A DNA stretch of 64,000 nt from Paenibacillus piri (GTDB lineage: Bacteria > Bacillota > Bacilli > Paenibacillales > NBRC-103111), in contig NZ_SMRT01000020.1 of the NCBI RefSeq assembly GCF_004354045.1, forward strand, positions 81,680 through 145,679, in the 5' to 3' direction. The notes under the pieces are model-generated. The model was given only the letters and a program-made list of their open reading frames with translations, did no database searches and was not told the origin of the DNA. This document shows positions 1 through 7,691 of the stretch, piece after piece (position 1 is the stretch's first letter; each line of letters starts with the position of its first letter). Both the position numbers and the translations under genes were made by a program.

Positions 1-1
1 A

Positions 2-586
2 GGAGCCACGGGGGCCACAGGTGAAACTGGAGCGACAGGAGCCACGGGAGCCACCGGAGCAACGGGAGCCACCGGAGCTACGGGAGCGACAGGCGACCCA
101 GGAACAACGGGAGCCACAGGGGCGACAGGGGAAACCGGAGCGCCAGGGGCGACAGGGGAAACCGGAGCGCCAGGAGCCACAGGAGCCACGGGGGCCACGG
201 GAGCCACAGGAGCAACTGGAGCAACAGGCGATCCAGGAGCCACAGGAGCGACCGGAGCCACGGGAGCCACCGGAACGACAGGAGCGACAGGAGCGACAGG
301 AGCCACGGGTGCCACAGGTGAAACTGGAGCGACAGGAGCGACAGGAGCCACGGGTGCCACAGGTGAAACTGGAGCGACAGGAGCGACAGGAGCCACGGGG
401 GCCACAGGTGAAACTGGAGCGACAGGAGCCACGGGAGCCACAGGAGCCACGGGAGCCACCGGAGCCACAGGAGCGACAGGAGCCACGGGTGCCACAGGTG
501 AAACTGGAGCTACAGGAGTGACAGGAGCCACAGGAGCCACAGGAGCAACGGGAGCAACGGGAGCCACGGGAGCAGGAGCTGCAGGT
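2..586 (+). repeat. Collagen-repeat DNA: 9-bp periodic tandem array
   Basis: Nine-base Gly-X-Y units are organised into longer, nearly identical blocks of about 45 bp, each containing GGTGAAACTGGAGC. Such blocks are visible near 21, 318, 363, 408 and 498. Near-identical nucleotide copies point to recent expansion, so repeat number probably varies between strains and may be collapsed in assemblies. Confidence 0.85.
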
Positions 587-964
587 GTTCTATCTTCTTT
601 GGCTGCTACGAATCCTGCCGCTCAAACTGTTGCAGTGGGTAGTCCAATTGCATTTCCAACGACCATTTCTGCATTAGGTACTGATATTACCCCGAATGGT
701 ACTGGTACAGTCTTTACATTAACTGCAGCGGATGATTATCGTGTACGGTTTAATTTACCTACAACAGTAGCCAATACGGGTAGCGCACAAGTATTTCTTA
801 ATGCAGCAGCTGTCGGACCGGTATTTAGTTCCACACCTGGTACTCCGATAATTGGCGATGTAACAATTTCAGCACCAGCGGCATCTACATTGGAAATACG
901 AGCTGTTACTGCAGCATTGGATCTAGATACGGGCGCCATAATATTAATTGAACGATTATTATAA
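2..964 (+). CDS. Collagen-like (BclA-type) spore surface protein, 5' end missing
   Basis: The frame is open from the window edge to TAA at 962-964 (320 residues visible). The first ~195 residues are an uninterrupted Gly-X-Y tract, mostly GAT with some GET, GDP and GAP. About 125 non-collagenous residues follow, rich in Ala, Thr and Val and ending IILIERLL. This is the architecture of BclA-family exosporium glycoproteins: a threonine-rich collagen stalk, often O-glycosylated, and a small trimeric beta-sandwich C-terminal domain. The N-terminus, where a leader would sit, lies outside the window. A polysaccharide and glycosyltransferase operon starts 1.8 kb downstream, which fits a glycosylated surface filament; that link is inference. 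The ATG at 518 is internal to the repeat and is not the start. Confidence 0.85.
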   Translation, partial: GATGATGETGATGATGATGATGATGATGATGDPGTTGATGATGETGAPGATGETGAPGATGATGATGATGATGATGDPGATGATGATGATGTTGATGATGATGATGETGATGATGATGATGETGATGATGATGATGETGATGATGATGATGATGATGATGATGATGETGATGVTGATGATGATGATGATGAGAAGVLSSLAATNPAAQTVAVGSPIAFPTTISALGTDITPNGTGTVFTLTAADDYRVRFNLPTTVANTGSAQVFLNAAAVGPVFSSTPGTPIIGDVTISAPAASTLEIRAVTAALDLDTGAIILIERLL

Positions 965-1156
965 TTTATACCATTAAACATGTGGAGTCAGTCTATTCAA
1001 ATGTCGTAAGGATTTTCCCTGATGAACTACATTTAACAACAGTCCCTTTCTACTCATTTGTAGAAAGGGAAGCATCAGGTCTTCCAATTTTGCCAGCAAC
1101 CATTGCAGGTGTTCAGGTTTGGTAGCTCGGGTCTTACTGTTACGCTAAAAGGTTGA
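952..1156 (+). pseudogene. Vestigial C-terminal coding fragment with a 1-bp frameshift
   Basis: Downstream of the collagen gene one frame is open from 952 to a TAG at 1123-1125 and reads as ordinary protein (FPDELHLTTVPFYSF, then LPILPATIAGVQV). Removing one T from the run at 1118-1120 restores GSSGLTVTLKG and a TGA at 1154-1156, directly on the terminator stem. I read this as the tail of a decayed second surface-type gene. A perfect 11-bp inverted repeat (1043-1053 with 1060-1070) lies inside it and has no T-tract. The parent family is not recognised. Confidence 0.4.
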
Positions 1157-1178
1157 GTATCTCGCTCAACCTTTTTTT
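1147..1178 (+). terminator. Rho-independent terminator
   Basis: An 11-bp perfect stem (AAAAGGTTGAG with CTCAACCTTTT) and a 7-nt loop are followed by an uninterrupted T run to 1178. It closes the collagen-like gene transcript. Confidence 0.85.
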
Positions 1179-1463
1179 AACGATAAAGAAAATATAATTT
1201 TCAGCGGATCTGAATAGTTGCTTTATCACAAGAAAACCTACCACGAAGCTGTTTGGAGCTTGGAGCGACAGCTAAGAATCCTACGGCATATGGCGTTCGA
1301 CAGACCTTCACTCTAGCTGTCAGTGGCAATCTGCAGTACCGTACGCTTCGTCTACGGAGAAACAAGTGGAATAGCGTACGTTCACACAAGACGTTTCGCC
1401 GCCATATCATATCATAATAGAAGGCTTGAAACGTATACCCGAAACGTTGGGAGTGACCATCTG
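1179..1463 (+). other. Intergenic stretch before the TPR glycosyltransferase
   Basis: No convincing gene. One forward frame is open through most of it and contains a protein-like run (NPTAYGVRQTFTLAVSG), in frame neither with the collagen gene nor necessarily with the glycosyltransferase. It has no ribosome binding site and may be another remnant. Confidence 0.3.
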
Positions 1464-2540
1464 GTGGTAACTGTCAGTTTGTGTATGATCGTCAAAAATG
1501 AGGAGGATACGATCGGCCAATGCCTTTCCTCGGTTGCCGAAGCGGTCGATGAAATCGTCATCGTTGACACCGGATCGACGGATCGGACGGAATCGATTGT
1601 CAGAACGTTCACCGACAACGTGTTCCATTTTAAATGGATCGACCATTTTGCCGCTGCTCGCAACTTCGCATTCCGGCAGGCGACGAAGGATTATATCTTA
1701 TGGCTTGATGCGGACGATATTTTGAAAGAAGAAGACTGCAGCAAGCTGATTGCCCTGAAGCAGGAGCTCGACCCGAGCGTCGATTCGGTATCGATGTTTT
1801 ACAATTATGCATTTGACGAGTTCGGCAATCCGATTACGAGATTCAGGCGCAACCGGCTTGTGAAAAGAGAGAAGCAGTTTCAGTGGTTCGGGGCTATCCA
1901 TGAATATTTGGACGTCAGCGGCCATATTATCAATAGCGATATTACTGTTACCCACTGCCGGATTCATAATAAGAGCGACAGGAATTTAAAAATATTCCAA
2001 AGCATGCTTTTGCGCGGAGAAAAATTTTCGCCCCGGGACCTGTATTATTATGCCAACGAGCTGTTCGACCATCAAAAGTATGCGAAAGCGATAACCTACT
2101 ACAACAAATTTTTGGCGACCGGCAAAGGCTGGGTCGAGGATGAAATCTCGTCCTGCAGCAAGCTGGCCGAATGCTACCATTGTCTGGGCAATCCGGATAT
2201 GGAGCTCGACTCGATATTCCGCTCGTTTCGATACGATAGCCCGCGCGCCGAGTTTTGCTGTCGGCTCGGTTATTATTTCCTTAATCGCAGCCAGTACGAA
2301 GCGGCCGTGTTCTGGTACAAATTGGCCACGCAGCTGCACCGTTCCGATGATCAGTGGGGATTTACGAATCCCACCTGTTCGACCTGGCTGCCGCATCTTC
2401 AGCTATGCGTCTGCTACGATCGGTTAGGTCAGCATGAAGTGGCCTATGAGCATAACGAGAAAGCCCGCAGCTATCGACCGAACGACCCTAGCATACTGCA
2501 AAACAAAGCGTATTTGGAATCGGTGCTGAACAAGTCCTAA
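1464..2540 (+). CDS. Family 2 glycosyltransferase with C-terminal TPR-like region
   Basis: The N-terminal GT-A domain shows SLCMIVKNEEDTIGQCL, the nucleotide-binding VDTGSTDRT and the metal-binding WLDADD (about residue 90). From about residue 200 the sequence is helical and TPR-like (YYYANELFDHQKYAKAI and later repeats), as in the glycosyltransferase/TPR proteins common in Bacillales. It transfers sugar from a nucleotide donor; the acceptor is unknown. The frame is open from 1323, but the upstream 47 codons look non-coding. GTG 1464, preceded by GGGAGTG at about 9 nt, matches where relatives begin (VTVSLCMIVKNEE). It converges on the minus-strand sugar operon across a shared hairpin, and probably serves spore-surface or polysaccharide glycosylation. 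Confidence 0.8.
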   Translation: MVTVSLCMIVKNEEDTIGQCLSSVAEAVDEIVIVDTGSTDRTESIVRTFTDNVFHFKWIDHFAAARNFAFRQATKDYILWLDADDILKEEDCSKLIALKQELDPSVDSVSMFYNYAFDEFGNPITRFRRNRLVKREKQFQWFGAIHEYLDVSGHIINSDITVTHCRIHNKSDRNLKIFQSMLLRGEKFSPRDLYYYANELFDHQKYAKAITYYNKFLATGKGWVEDEISSCSKLAECYHCLGNPDMELDSIFRSFRYDSPRAEFCCRLGYYFLNRSQYEAAVFWYKLATQLHRSDDQWGFTNPTCSTWLPHLQLCVCYDRLGQHEVAYEHNEKARSYRPNDPSILQNKAYLESVLNKS

Positions 2541-2562
2541 CAGGACACAGATTCTTAATAAA

Positions 2563-2620
2563 ACAACTAAGCTTCCGCATCCACAGAAAGTAGTGGGCGC
2601 GGAAGCTTGTTTTAGTTGTG
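2563..2620 (+). terminator. Bidirectional hairpin between convergent glycosyltransferases
   Basis: Two nested arms: ACAACTAA with TTAGTTGT outside and AAGCTTCCGC with GCGGAAGCTT inside (2569-2578 with 2599-2608). It lies between genes ending at 2540 (+) and 2730 (-). Confidence 0.65.
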
Positions 2621-2698
2621 AAAATATAAGTTTTAATCTTTGCTGTGCAACCGTGACAAACTCACTCGTCCTTTAAGGACGGCGAAGCCGTTTATCCT
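2613..2698 (+). repeat. Dispersed intergenic element, copy 1
   Basis: Starts TAGTTGT, contains TATAAGTTTTA, CTTTGCTGTGCA, a CGTCC/GGACG hairpin with TTTAA between, and GAAGCCGTTTATCCT. A clearly related copy in the same orientation lies at 60151-60240. Both sit immediately downstream of a terminator hairpin and between convergent genes. Confidence 0.7.
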
Positions 2699-2729
2699 GC
2701 GATCCGGGAAAGGGGCGGCAGCCGTAAAT

Positions 2730-3689
2730 TTACAGTTTGTCTTCGATCACGCTTTTATAAATAGTCAAGTAGTTATCAGCCATGATGCTTGTCGTAAAAT
2801 GACGCAGTACATAGTCGCGCAGCTCTTGAGGCTGCGGCAGCGGCTCATGCATGGCTTTATCGGCCATTTGGTCGACGGAGTGGCAAATAAGTCCGGGGAA
2901 TCCGCTCATAACCTCCGGAACCGAGCCGTTAGCCAAGCCCAGCACCGGGGTGCCGCAGGCAAAAGCTTCAATCATGACGAGGCCGAACGGTTCCTCGCAT
3001 AGTGTCGGAAACAGCATGCACCGGGCATGCTTCAGCAAATTTTGACGTTCCTGCCCGCCGACCTCCCCGACATATTGGATTTGCGGGTTCAGCATCACTT
3101 TGGCTACGATCTCTTTGTGAAAATAAGACTGGTCATAGACAGGACCGGCAATAATTAATTTTTGTTTCGTCCGCTCCGCCACTTCAATTGCGTGGTGAAC
3201 CCCTTTGTAGTCAAGAATTGCCCCGATGTAGAGCAAATAGTCGCCCTTCTGATCGGAAAATTGATATTCCTCAGGGTTCAAACCGTTGTACACGAACGTA
3301 CCGCGGTTGCCGCCGAATAATTCCAGATGGCGTTGGCTTAAATAAACCGCATTCTCCACCGGATTGGTCAACGGATTATGAATCGTGCAGACGGTCGGCA
3401 CGGATAACCGTTTCCGGCCGACGACGGAAAGCTGTGTATGATCATGGATCACATCGACGCCCTTCGGCAGCGTCAGCTTGACGAAACCGGGAATTTGCCA
3501 CATATCGTACCCATGGTGCAAATAAGGAATCAGCCTTGCGCTTGTTTGGCTCCCGATCGGGGCATACAAAATAACGTCATGCCCTCTGGAAACAAGCTCT
3601 TCCGTCAACGTATGGACGACGCGCTCGATGCCGCCGTATTTGACAGGGGGGACAGGAAGATAATCCGGGCTGATCAAGGCAATTCTCAT
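2730..3689 (-). CDS. Family 4 glycosyltransferase
   Basis: A 319-residue GT-B enzyme. It opens MRIALISPDYLPVPPVKYGG, a glycine-rich acceptor-side loop followed by IERVVHTLTEELVSRGHDV. The donor half carries LLYIGAILDYKGVHHAI and EEPFGLVMIEAFACGTPV, the EX7E signature of GT4 retaining transferases, with VPEVMSG close behind. At 319 residues it is somewhat short for the family (350-400), but both Rossmann halves are present. Its start overlaps the preceding gene's stop by 4 bp (ATGA), so the two are translationally coupled. It is the last gene of the minus-strand sugar operon that begins at 8668. Donor and acceptor are unknown. Confidence 0.85.
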   Translation of the reverse strand: MRIALISPDYLPVPPVKYGGIERVVHTLTEELVSRGHDVILYAPIGSQTSARLIPYLHHGYDMWQIPGFVKLTLPKGVDVIHDHTQLSVVGRKRLSVPTVCTIHNPLTNPVENAVYLSQRHLELFGGNRGTFVYNGLNPEEYQFSDQKGDYLLYIGAILDYKGVHHAIEVAERTKQKLIIAGPVYDQSYFHKEIVAKVMLNPQIQYVGEVGGQERQNLLKHARCMLFPTLCEEPFGLVMIEAFACGTPVLGLANGSVPEVMSGFPGLICHSVDQMADKAMHEPLPQPQELRDYVLRHFTTSIMADNYLTIYKSVIEDKL

Positions 3690-4549
3690 TCGGACAGTCC
3701 TCCTTTGCTTGAGCTTGGCTGAGTCGGGATATAGTGCCGACGCGGCCGGAACGGCTTTTCGCGTTCAACCAGGTCTGACGGGTTATAGCCGTAATGGTCA
3801 AGCTCGAATCCGGAAATGCCCAGCGACCATTTTTTGGCGAACCGCTCCGCATTACCCAAGGCGCTGGCCGAGTAATTCGTCCGATTGGCGACAAAGGTGC
3901 TCCCGCCGTAGTGATGAATGTACACATCATTGGCGACCCAAAGAATGTGGCCGTATATGCGGGCGCGCAAACAGAAATCGTCATCCTCGTAGTTGCCGGG
4001 GAAAAATCGTTCGTCCAGCCCGCCGATCTGTTCAACCAACCGCTTCGAAAAAAGCATGCAGTGGCCGATCAGCTTATGCGGGAAAAAGCCTTGCCCTTGA
4101 TGCAGCAGCGACCAATTCATCGCAAATGCTTGCAATCCTTCGGCAGACTGATAGTGAATAGGGGAAACCCGCTGCGACCAGGCGACATTATTGGAGCGCG
4201 GACCGACGATGCCGATTGAAGGATCCTTGTTCAACCAGGCAAGCAGACGGGCAAGCCAGCCCTCGGTAACTACCGTATCGTTGTTCAGCAGGCAAATATA
4301 ATCGCCGCCGGAAGCGGCGATGCCTTGATTGTTGCCGCCTGCAAAGCCGCGGTTGACCTGATTGCAAATCAGCTTTGACGAAGGGATCGTCCGCAAAAAG
4401 TCCAGCGTACCGTCGGTCGAGCCGTTATCGACAAACACCAGTTCGAGCTCGATGTCTTCGTGGGCATGCTTTAGTATGCTTTCAACGCATTCCTGCGTAT
4501 ACTTCAAGCCGTTCAATGTCAGTATGACAATAGAAACGAGTGAGGGCAT
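3686..4549 (-). CDS. Family 2 glycosyltransferase (rhamnosyltransferase-like)
   Basis: A 287-residue GT-A fold protein. It has SIVILTLNGLKYTQECV at the N-terminus, VFVDNGSTDGTLDFL for nucleotide binding, NRGFAGGNNQGI, and LLNNDTVV as the DXD-equivalent near residue 90. GNYEDDDFCLRAR about residue 205 is the ED acceptor/catalytic-base region. This pattern is typical of dTDP-rhamnose or related transferases in polysaccharide and exosporium clusters. Its stop overlaps the GT4 start at 3689. A 53-nt gap separates it from the methyltransferase gene upstream. It probably adds one residue of the oligosaccharide built by this operon; substrate is inferred from family only. Confidence 0.85.
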   Translation of the reverse strand: MPSLVSIVILTLNGLKYTQECVESILKHAHEDIELELVFVDNGSTDGTLDFLRTIPSSKLICNQVNRGFAGGNNQGIAASGGDYICLLNNDTVVTEGWLARLLAWLNKDPSIGIVGPRSNNVAWSQRVSPIHYQSAEGLQAFAMNWSLLHQGQGFFPHKLIGHCMLFSKRLVEQIGGLDERFFPGNYEDDDFCLRARIYGHILWVANDVYIHHYGGSTFVANRTNYSASALGNAERFAKKWSLGISGFELDHYGYNPSDLVEREKPFRPRRHYIPTQPSSSKGGLSE

Positions 4550-4602
4550 ATCGATTCCCCTTCAGTTCGATTGTTCGGGATCGCTCATCCAATCCCGCTG
4601 CG

Positions 4603-5304
4603 TTACAAACCGGACGTGTCAACGATATACTCCATGACGGCAAGCTCGTCGCCGCTGGCCGGACATACGATGCCGAGCCCGTTATTCGAATCGAGGCGAT
4701 AAAGGCGAAGCTCGAACGCCGATTCTTGCAAAAAATCTTCAATCGCCGTAAGCACCCCGTTCTGCTCGCCGTTTTCATAGAGCGCATTATTCTGGTCGAC
4801 ATTCAGTCCGCCGGATTCGACCAGCTCAATGGAATCAGGTGCGATCCCTTTTTTGGCATAAGGCTTCAGGAATGGCTGCGGAATCAGCTGCGGGTCGTAA
4901 TACGAATCGCGCCGGCCGTACGGCCACTCGGTATCGTGAACGATAACAATCGGGAAGCTGCCGGTCCGTGCCGCAAGCTGCTCGATAAACAACAGTTCGT
5001 GGTAGACGGTATACCAGTTATGATCGCCGTCCAGCAAAACGATATCAGCCGAGCGGATATCCGGCAGCGCCTGCAAGCTGTTGTTCCGGCGGATAACCAA
5101 TTCCTCGGGAAAAACAGCCTCGAATGCGGATGTATCGAAATCCGGCGCAGGATCGATGACCGTCAGCTTGCTGTCCATCATTTTACAGTATTCCAGCAAT
5201 TTAATGGTGGTGCGCCCGTTCAGCCGTATACCGACTTCAATAATTTGCTTTGGATTCTGCTTAATGAGGATCGGTTTGATCACATTATCCCAAAATCGAA
5301 TCAT
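4603..5304 (-). CDS. Class I SAM methyltransferase (Methyltransf_24-like)
   Basis: 233 residues. The N-terminus KQIIEVGIRLNGRTT is the motif I SAM-binding loop region. LTVIDPAPDF gives the acidic residue after strand 2, and ADIVLLDGDHNWYTVYHEL is the LDGDH motif typical of family 24 methyltransferases, with IVIVHDTEWPYGRRDSYYD after it. Comparable genes sit in polysaccharide and glycopeptide clusters and O-methylate sugars. BclA oligosaccharides in the B. cereus group end in an O-methylated sugar, so a sugar methyltransferase fits this locus; that is analogy, not proof. It is third from last in the operon. Confidence 0.75.
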   Translation of the reverse strand: MIRFWDNVIKPILIKQNPKQIIEVGIRLNGRTTIKLLEYCKMMDSKLTVIDPAPDFDTSAFEAVFPEELVIRRNNSLQALPDIRSADIVLLDGDHNWYTVYHELLFIEQLAARTGSFPIVIVHDTEWPYGRRDSYYDPQLIPQPFLKPYAKKGIAPDSIELVESGGLNVDQNNALYENGEQNGVLTAIEDFLQESAFELRLYRLDSNNGLGIVCPASGDELAVMEYIVDTSGL

Positions 5305-5424
5305 AAGGGCCTCCTTTTGTTGAAATGATGCCGCTCCACAAAGGAATGAAGCGCATTTCAGGCATGCGGCCGGCCGGGCAGCCGTGCAGGCAGAAATGCG
5401 CTTTGCAAGCGGATCGGATGAGTT

Positions 5425-6384
5425 CTAAGGCTGCCGCAGGAACGGATTGCAGAGGATCGAGGCGATTTCCGCCTGCAGCCCTTGAGTCAAATCAGTTTTG
5501 GGCGCATAGCCCAGCAGCCGCCCGGCTTTACGGATGTCGGCCCAAGTATGTCTGGGCTCGCCGTACGTTTTGCCGATGAACTGCCGCTCTACGGGGCTTC
5601 CGAACAACTGCTCGAGAATCGAGATGCATTCCAGCACCGTGGCTCTCTCTTTGCCGCCGATATTGATCGTTTCTCCAATGACGCCTTCGGCGTGCAAGGT
5701 CGCCGCTATGGCGGCCACGCAATCGTCCACATACGTAAAGTCCCGGGATTGATGGCCGTCGCCGTATATCGGAATCGGTTTATGTTGAAGAATATGTTGA
5801 ATAAACCGGTGAAATGCCATATCCGGGCGCTGTCTTGGACCGTAGACGGTAAAAAATCGCAGGATGACGATAGGAACGCCGTCGTTATGGGCGTATACGC
5901 TGCACAGCTGCTCGCCGGTCAATTTGCTGACGCCATATGGCGAGAGCGGTTGTGTGCGGGCGTCTTCGTTTACTTGTCCCGTTTGCTCCCCATAGACCGA
6001 AGAGGTGGAGGCATAGACGAACTTCTGCACCGGAAACCGGCGGCAGCCCTCCAGCAGCCGTTGGGTCGCCTCGATATTGTGGGCGATGTAAGCTTTAAAG
6101 TCATCCCCCCAGCTTGACCGCACGCCGGGCATTCCGGCCAGATGATAGACGGCATCGACATGCGGCAGCAGATGCTCCCACGCAACGCCGAGCAAATTTT
6201 GAACAAGCAGAGTGAAGCGCGGATGGCCGAGAAGCGGATGAATATTGAACTTTCTCGCATGGACCGGTGTTGATGACGGAACAAACCCGTCCAGACCGAT
6301 CACCTCGACGCCTTCATCCTGCAGCAGCCGTTCGCAAAGATGGGAGCCGATAAAGCCGGCTGCGCCTGTAACCAATATTCTCAA
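5425..6384 (-). CDS. NAD-dependent sugar epimerase/dehydratase (extended SDR)
   Basis: 319 residues. The Rossmann TGAAGFIGSHLCERL begins at residue 6. STSSVYG supplies the active-site Ser and SPYGVSKLTGEQL the YXXXK Tyr/Lys pair. HRFIQHI and FTYVDDCVAAI are the substrate-loop sequences of the UDP-glucose 4-epimerase/UDP-glucuronate epimerase group. The UDP-glucose dehydrogenase encoded immediately upstream, with a 14-nt gap, would supply UDP-glucuronate, so a UDP-glucuronate 4-epimerase or decarboxylase is the most economical reading. Ordinary GalE activity cannot be excluded. A 120-nt gap follows before the methyltransferase gene. Confidence 0.85.
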   Translation of the reverse strand: MRILVTGAAGFIGSHLCERLLQDEGVEVIGLDGFVPSSTPVHARKFNIHPLLGHPRFTLLVQNLLGVAWEHLLPHVDAVYHLAGMPGVRSSWGDDFKAYIAHNIEATQRLLEGCRRFPVQKFVYASTSSVYGEQTGQVNEDARTQPLSPYGVSKLTGEQLCSVYAHNDGVPIVILRFFTVYGPRQRPDMAFHRFIQHILQHKPIPIYGDGHQSRDFTYVDDCVAAIAATLHAEGVIGETINIGGKERATVLECISILEQLFGSPVERQFIGKTYGEPRHTWADIRKAGRLLGYAPKTDLTQGLQAEIASILCNPFLRQP

Positions 6385-6398
6385 TGATGGAGCACCTC

Positions 6399-7691
6399 CT
6401 AGTGATTGCCGGTACCATGATAGAAGTAGCCAAGCTCTGCCATTCGATTGCCGTCCAGCACATTTCTGCCGTCAAAGACGGTACAGCCGCTCATGAGCGT
6501 TTTCAGCCGGGCCCAGTCTGCGGCTCGATACTGTTCCCACTCCGAACAGAGAATGACGGCATCACAGCCGTACACCGCTTCCTCCAACGTATTAACCTGC
6601 TGCAGCCGCTCGGACTGCATGCCGGCGGGCAGCTTGGCAATCGGGTCATGCACCTTGAGTTCGGCTTCCTTGTCCAGCAGCGTTTTCATAATCGCAATCG
6701 AAGGCGCCTCCCGGATATCATCCGTTTCCGGCTTAAATGAAATGCCCAGAATGGCCACTTTTTTTCCAAAAAACGATGAAAGCTTGTGTTCCCATATCCC
6801 GATAAAATGCGGAATTTGGGTTTGATTCACTTGGTTGACCTGTTCAAGAATCGACAGCGACGTTTCGTACTCCGAGGCCATATGCAGCAGCGCATGAATA
6901 TCTTTGGGAAAGCAGGAACCGCCATAGCCGATGCCCGCCTTTAAAAAATGATGCCCGATCCGGCGGTCCATTCCCATACCCTCGGTAACATCGCTAATGT
7001 TCACGCCGATTTTATCGCACAGTCTGGCAAGCTCGTTGACGTAAGAAATTTTGGTCGCGAGAAAAGCGTTGGACGCATATTTGATCAATTCCGCCGTTTT
7101 TGGCTCGGTAATGAAATACGGGCTGTTCAATTGGGCATACAAAGCTTTCATCTGTTTAATCGCAAGGCTGTTATGGCCGCCGATAATGATCCGGTCCGGA
7201 TGCAGAGCATCCTGAAGCGCGCTGCCCTCTCTTAGAAATTCGGGATTGGATACGAGATCGAACGAGACGGGAGACGGCTGTGCGGCTTGAATCCATTGGG
7301 CTAATTTTTGGTTCGTCTCGACGGGAACCGTGCTTTTGACTGCGATCAGCTTGTACTCCCGCATCAGCTTGCCGATGTTTTCCGCCGCCTGCCGGATATA
7401 CTGAAGATTGGCACTGCCGTCTTCGTTGGAAGGAGTGCCCACACAAAGAAATATGACCCGGTTTTCGCGTATGGCTATCCCGGGTTTGGCCGTGAAACGG
7501 ATGTTCCCGGCAGCCAGATGTTTGTCTAATAAAGTGTCCAATCCCGGTTCGTAGAAAGTAAGCGCTCCTTGTGACAACGATTCCACCTTCTGACGGTCGG
7601 GATCGTAACCGGTCACCTTCCATCCCAATTCGGCAAATACGAGTCCGGTCGTGACGCCGACATAGCCTAATCCCATGATTAAAATATTCAT
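6399..7691 (-). CDS. ugd: UDP-glucose 6-dehydrogenase
   Basis: 430 residues, normal family length. The NAD-binding MGLGYVGVTTGLVFAELG is at the N-terminus. SNPEFLREGSAL and IKYASNAFLATKISYVNE form the central helical domain, and the catalytic cysteine lies in GYGGSCFPKDIHALL near residue 257. The C-terminal domain contains LGISFKPETDDIREAP. It oxidises UDP-glucose to UDP-glucuronate using two NAD. Its start overlaps the nucleotidyltransferase stop by 4 bp (7688-7691). Together with the epimerase gene downstream it implies that the glycan contains a uronic acid or a uronate-derived sugar. Confidence 0.92.
   Translation of the reverse strand: MNILIMGLGYVGVTTGLVFAELGWKVTGYDPDRQKVESLSQGALTFYEPGLDTLLDKHLAAGNIRFTAKPGIAIRENRVIFLCVGTPSNEDGSANLQYIRQAAENIGKLMREYKLIAVKSTVPVETNQKLAQWIQAAQPSPVSFDLVSNPEFLREGSALQDALHPDRIIIGGHNSLAIKQMKALYAQLNSPYFITEPKTAELIKYASNAFLATKISYVNELARLCDKIGVNISDVTEGMGMDRRIGHHFLKAGIGYGGSCFPKDIHALLHMASEYETSLSILEQVNQVNQTQIPHFIGIWEHKLSSFFGKKVAILGISFKPETDDIREAPSIAIMKTLLDKEAELKVHDPIAKLPAGMQSERLQQVNTLEEAVYGCDAVILCSEWEQYRAADWARLKTLMSGCTVFDGRNVLDGNRMAELGYFYHGTGNH

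Noticed and set aside
21..521. 166-codon Glu/Arg/Pro ORF in the repeat region
   Set aside because: It is an out-of-frame reading of the collagen repeats; the true frame continues into a C-terminal domain.
2..590. Regular tandem repeats as a CRISPR array
   Set aside because: The period is 9 bp, there are no unique spacers, and the array encodes a continuous Gly-X-Y protein.
1043..1070. Perfect 11-bp inverted repeat as the collagen gene terminator
   Set aside because: No T-tract follows, and a proper terminator lies at 1147-1178.
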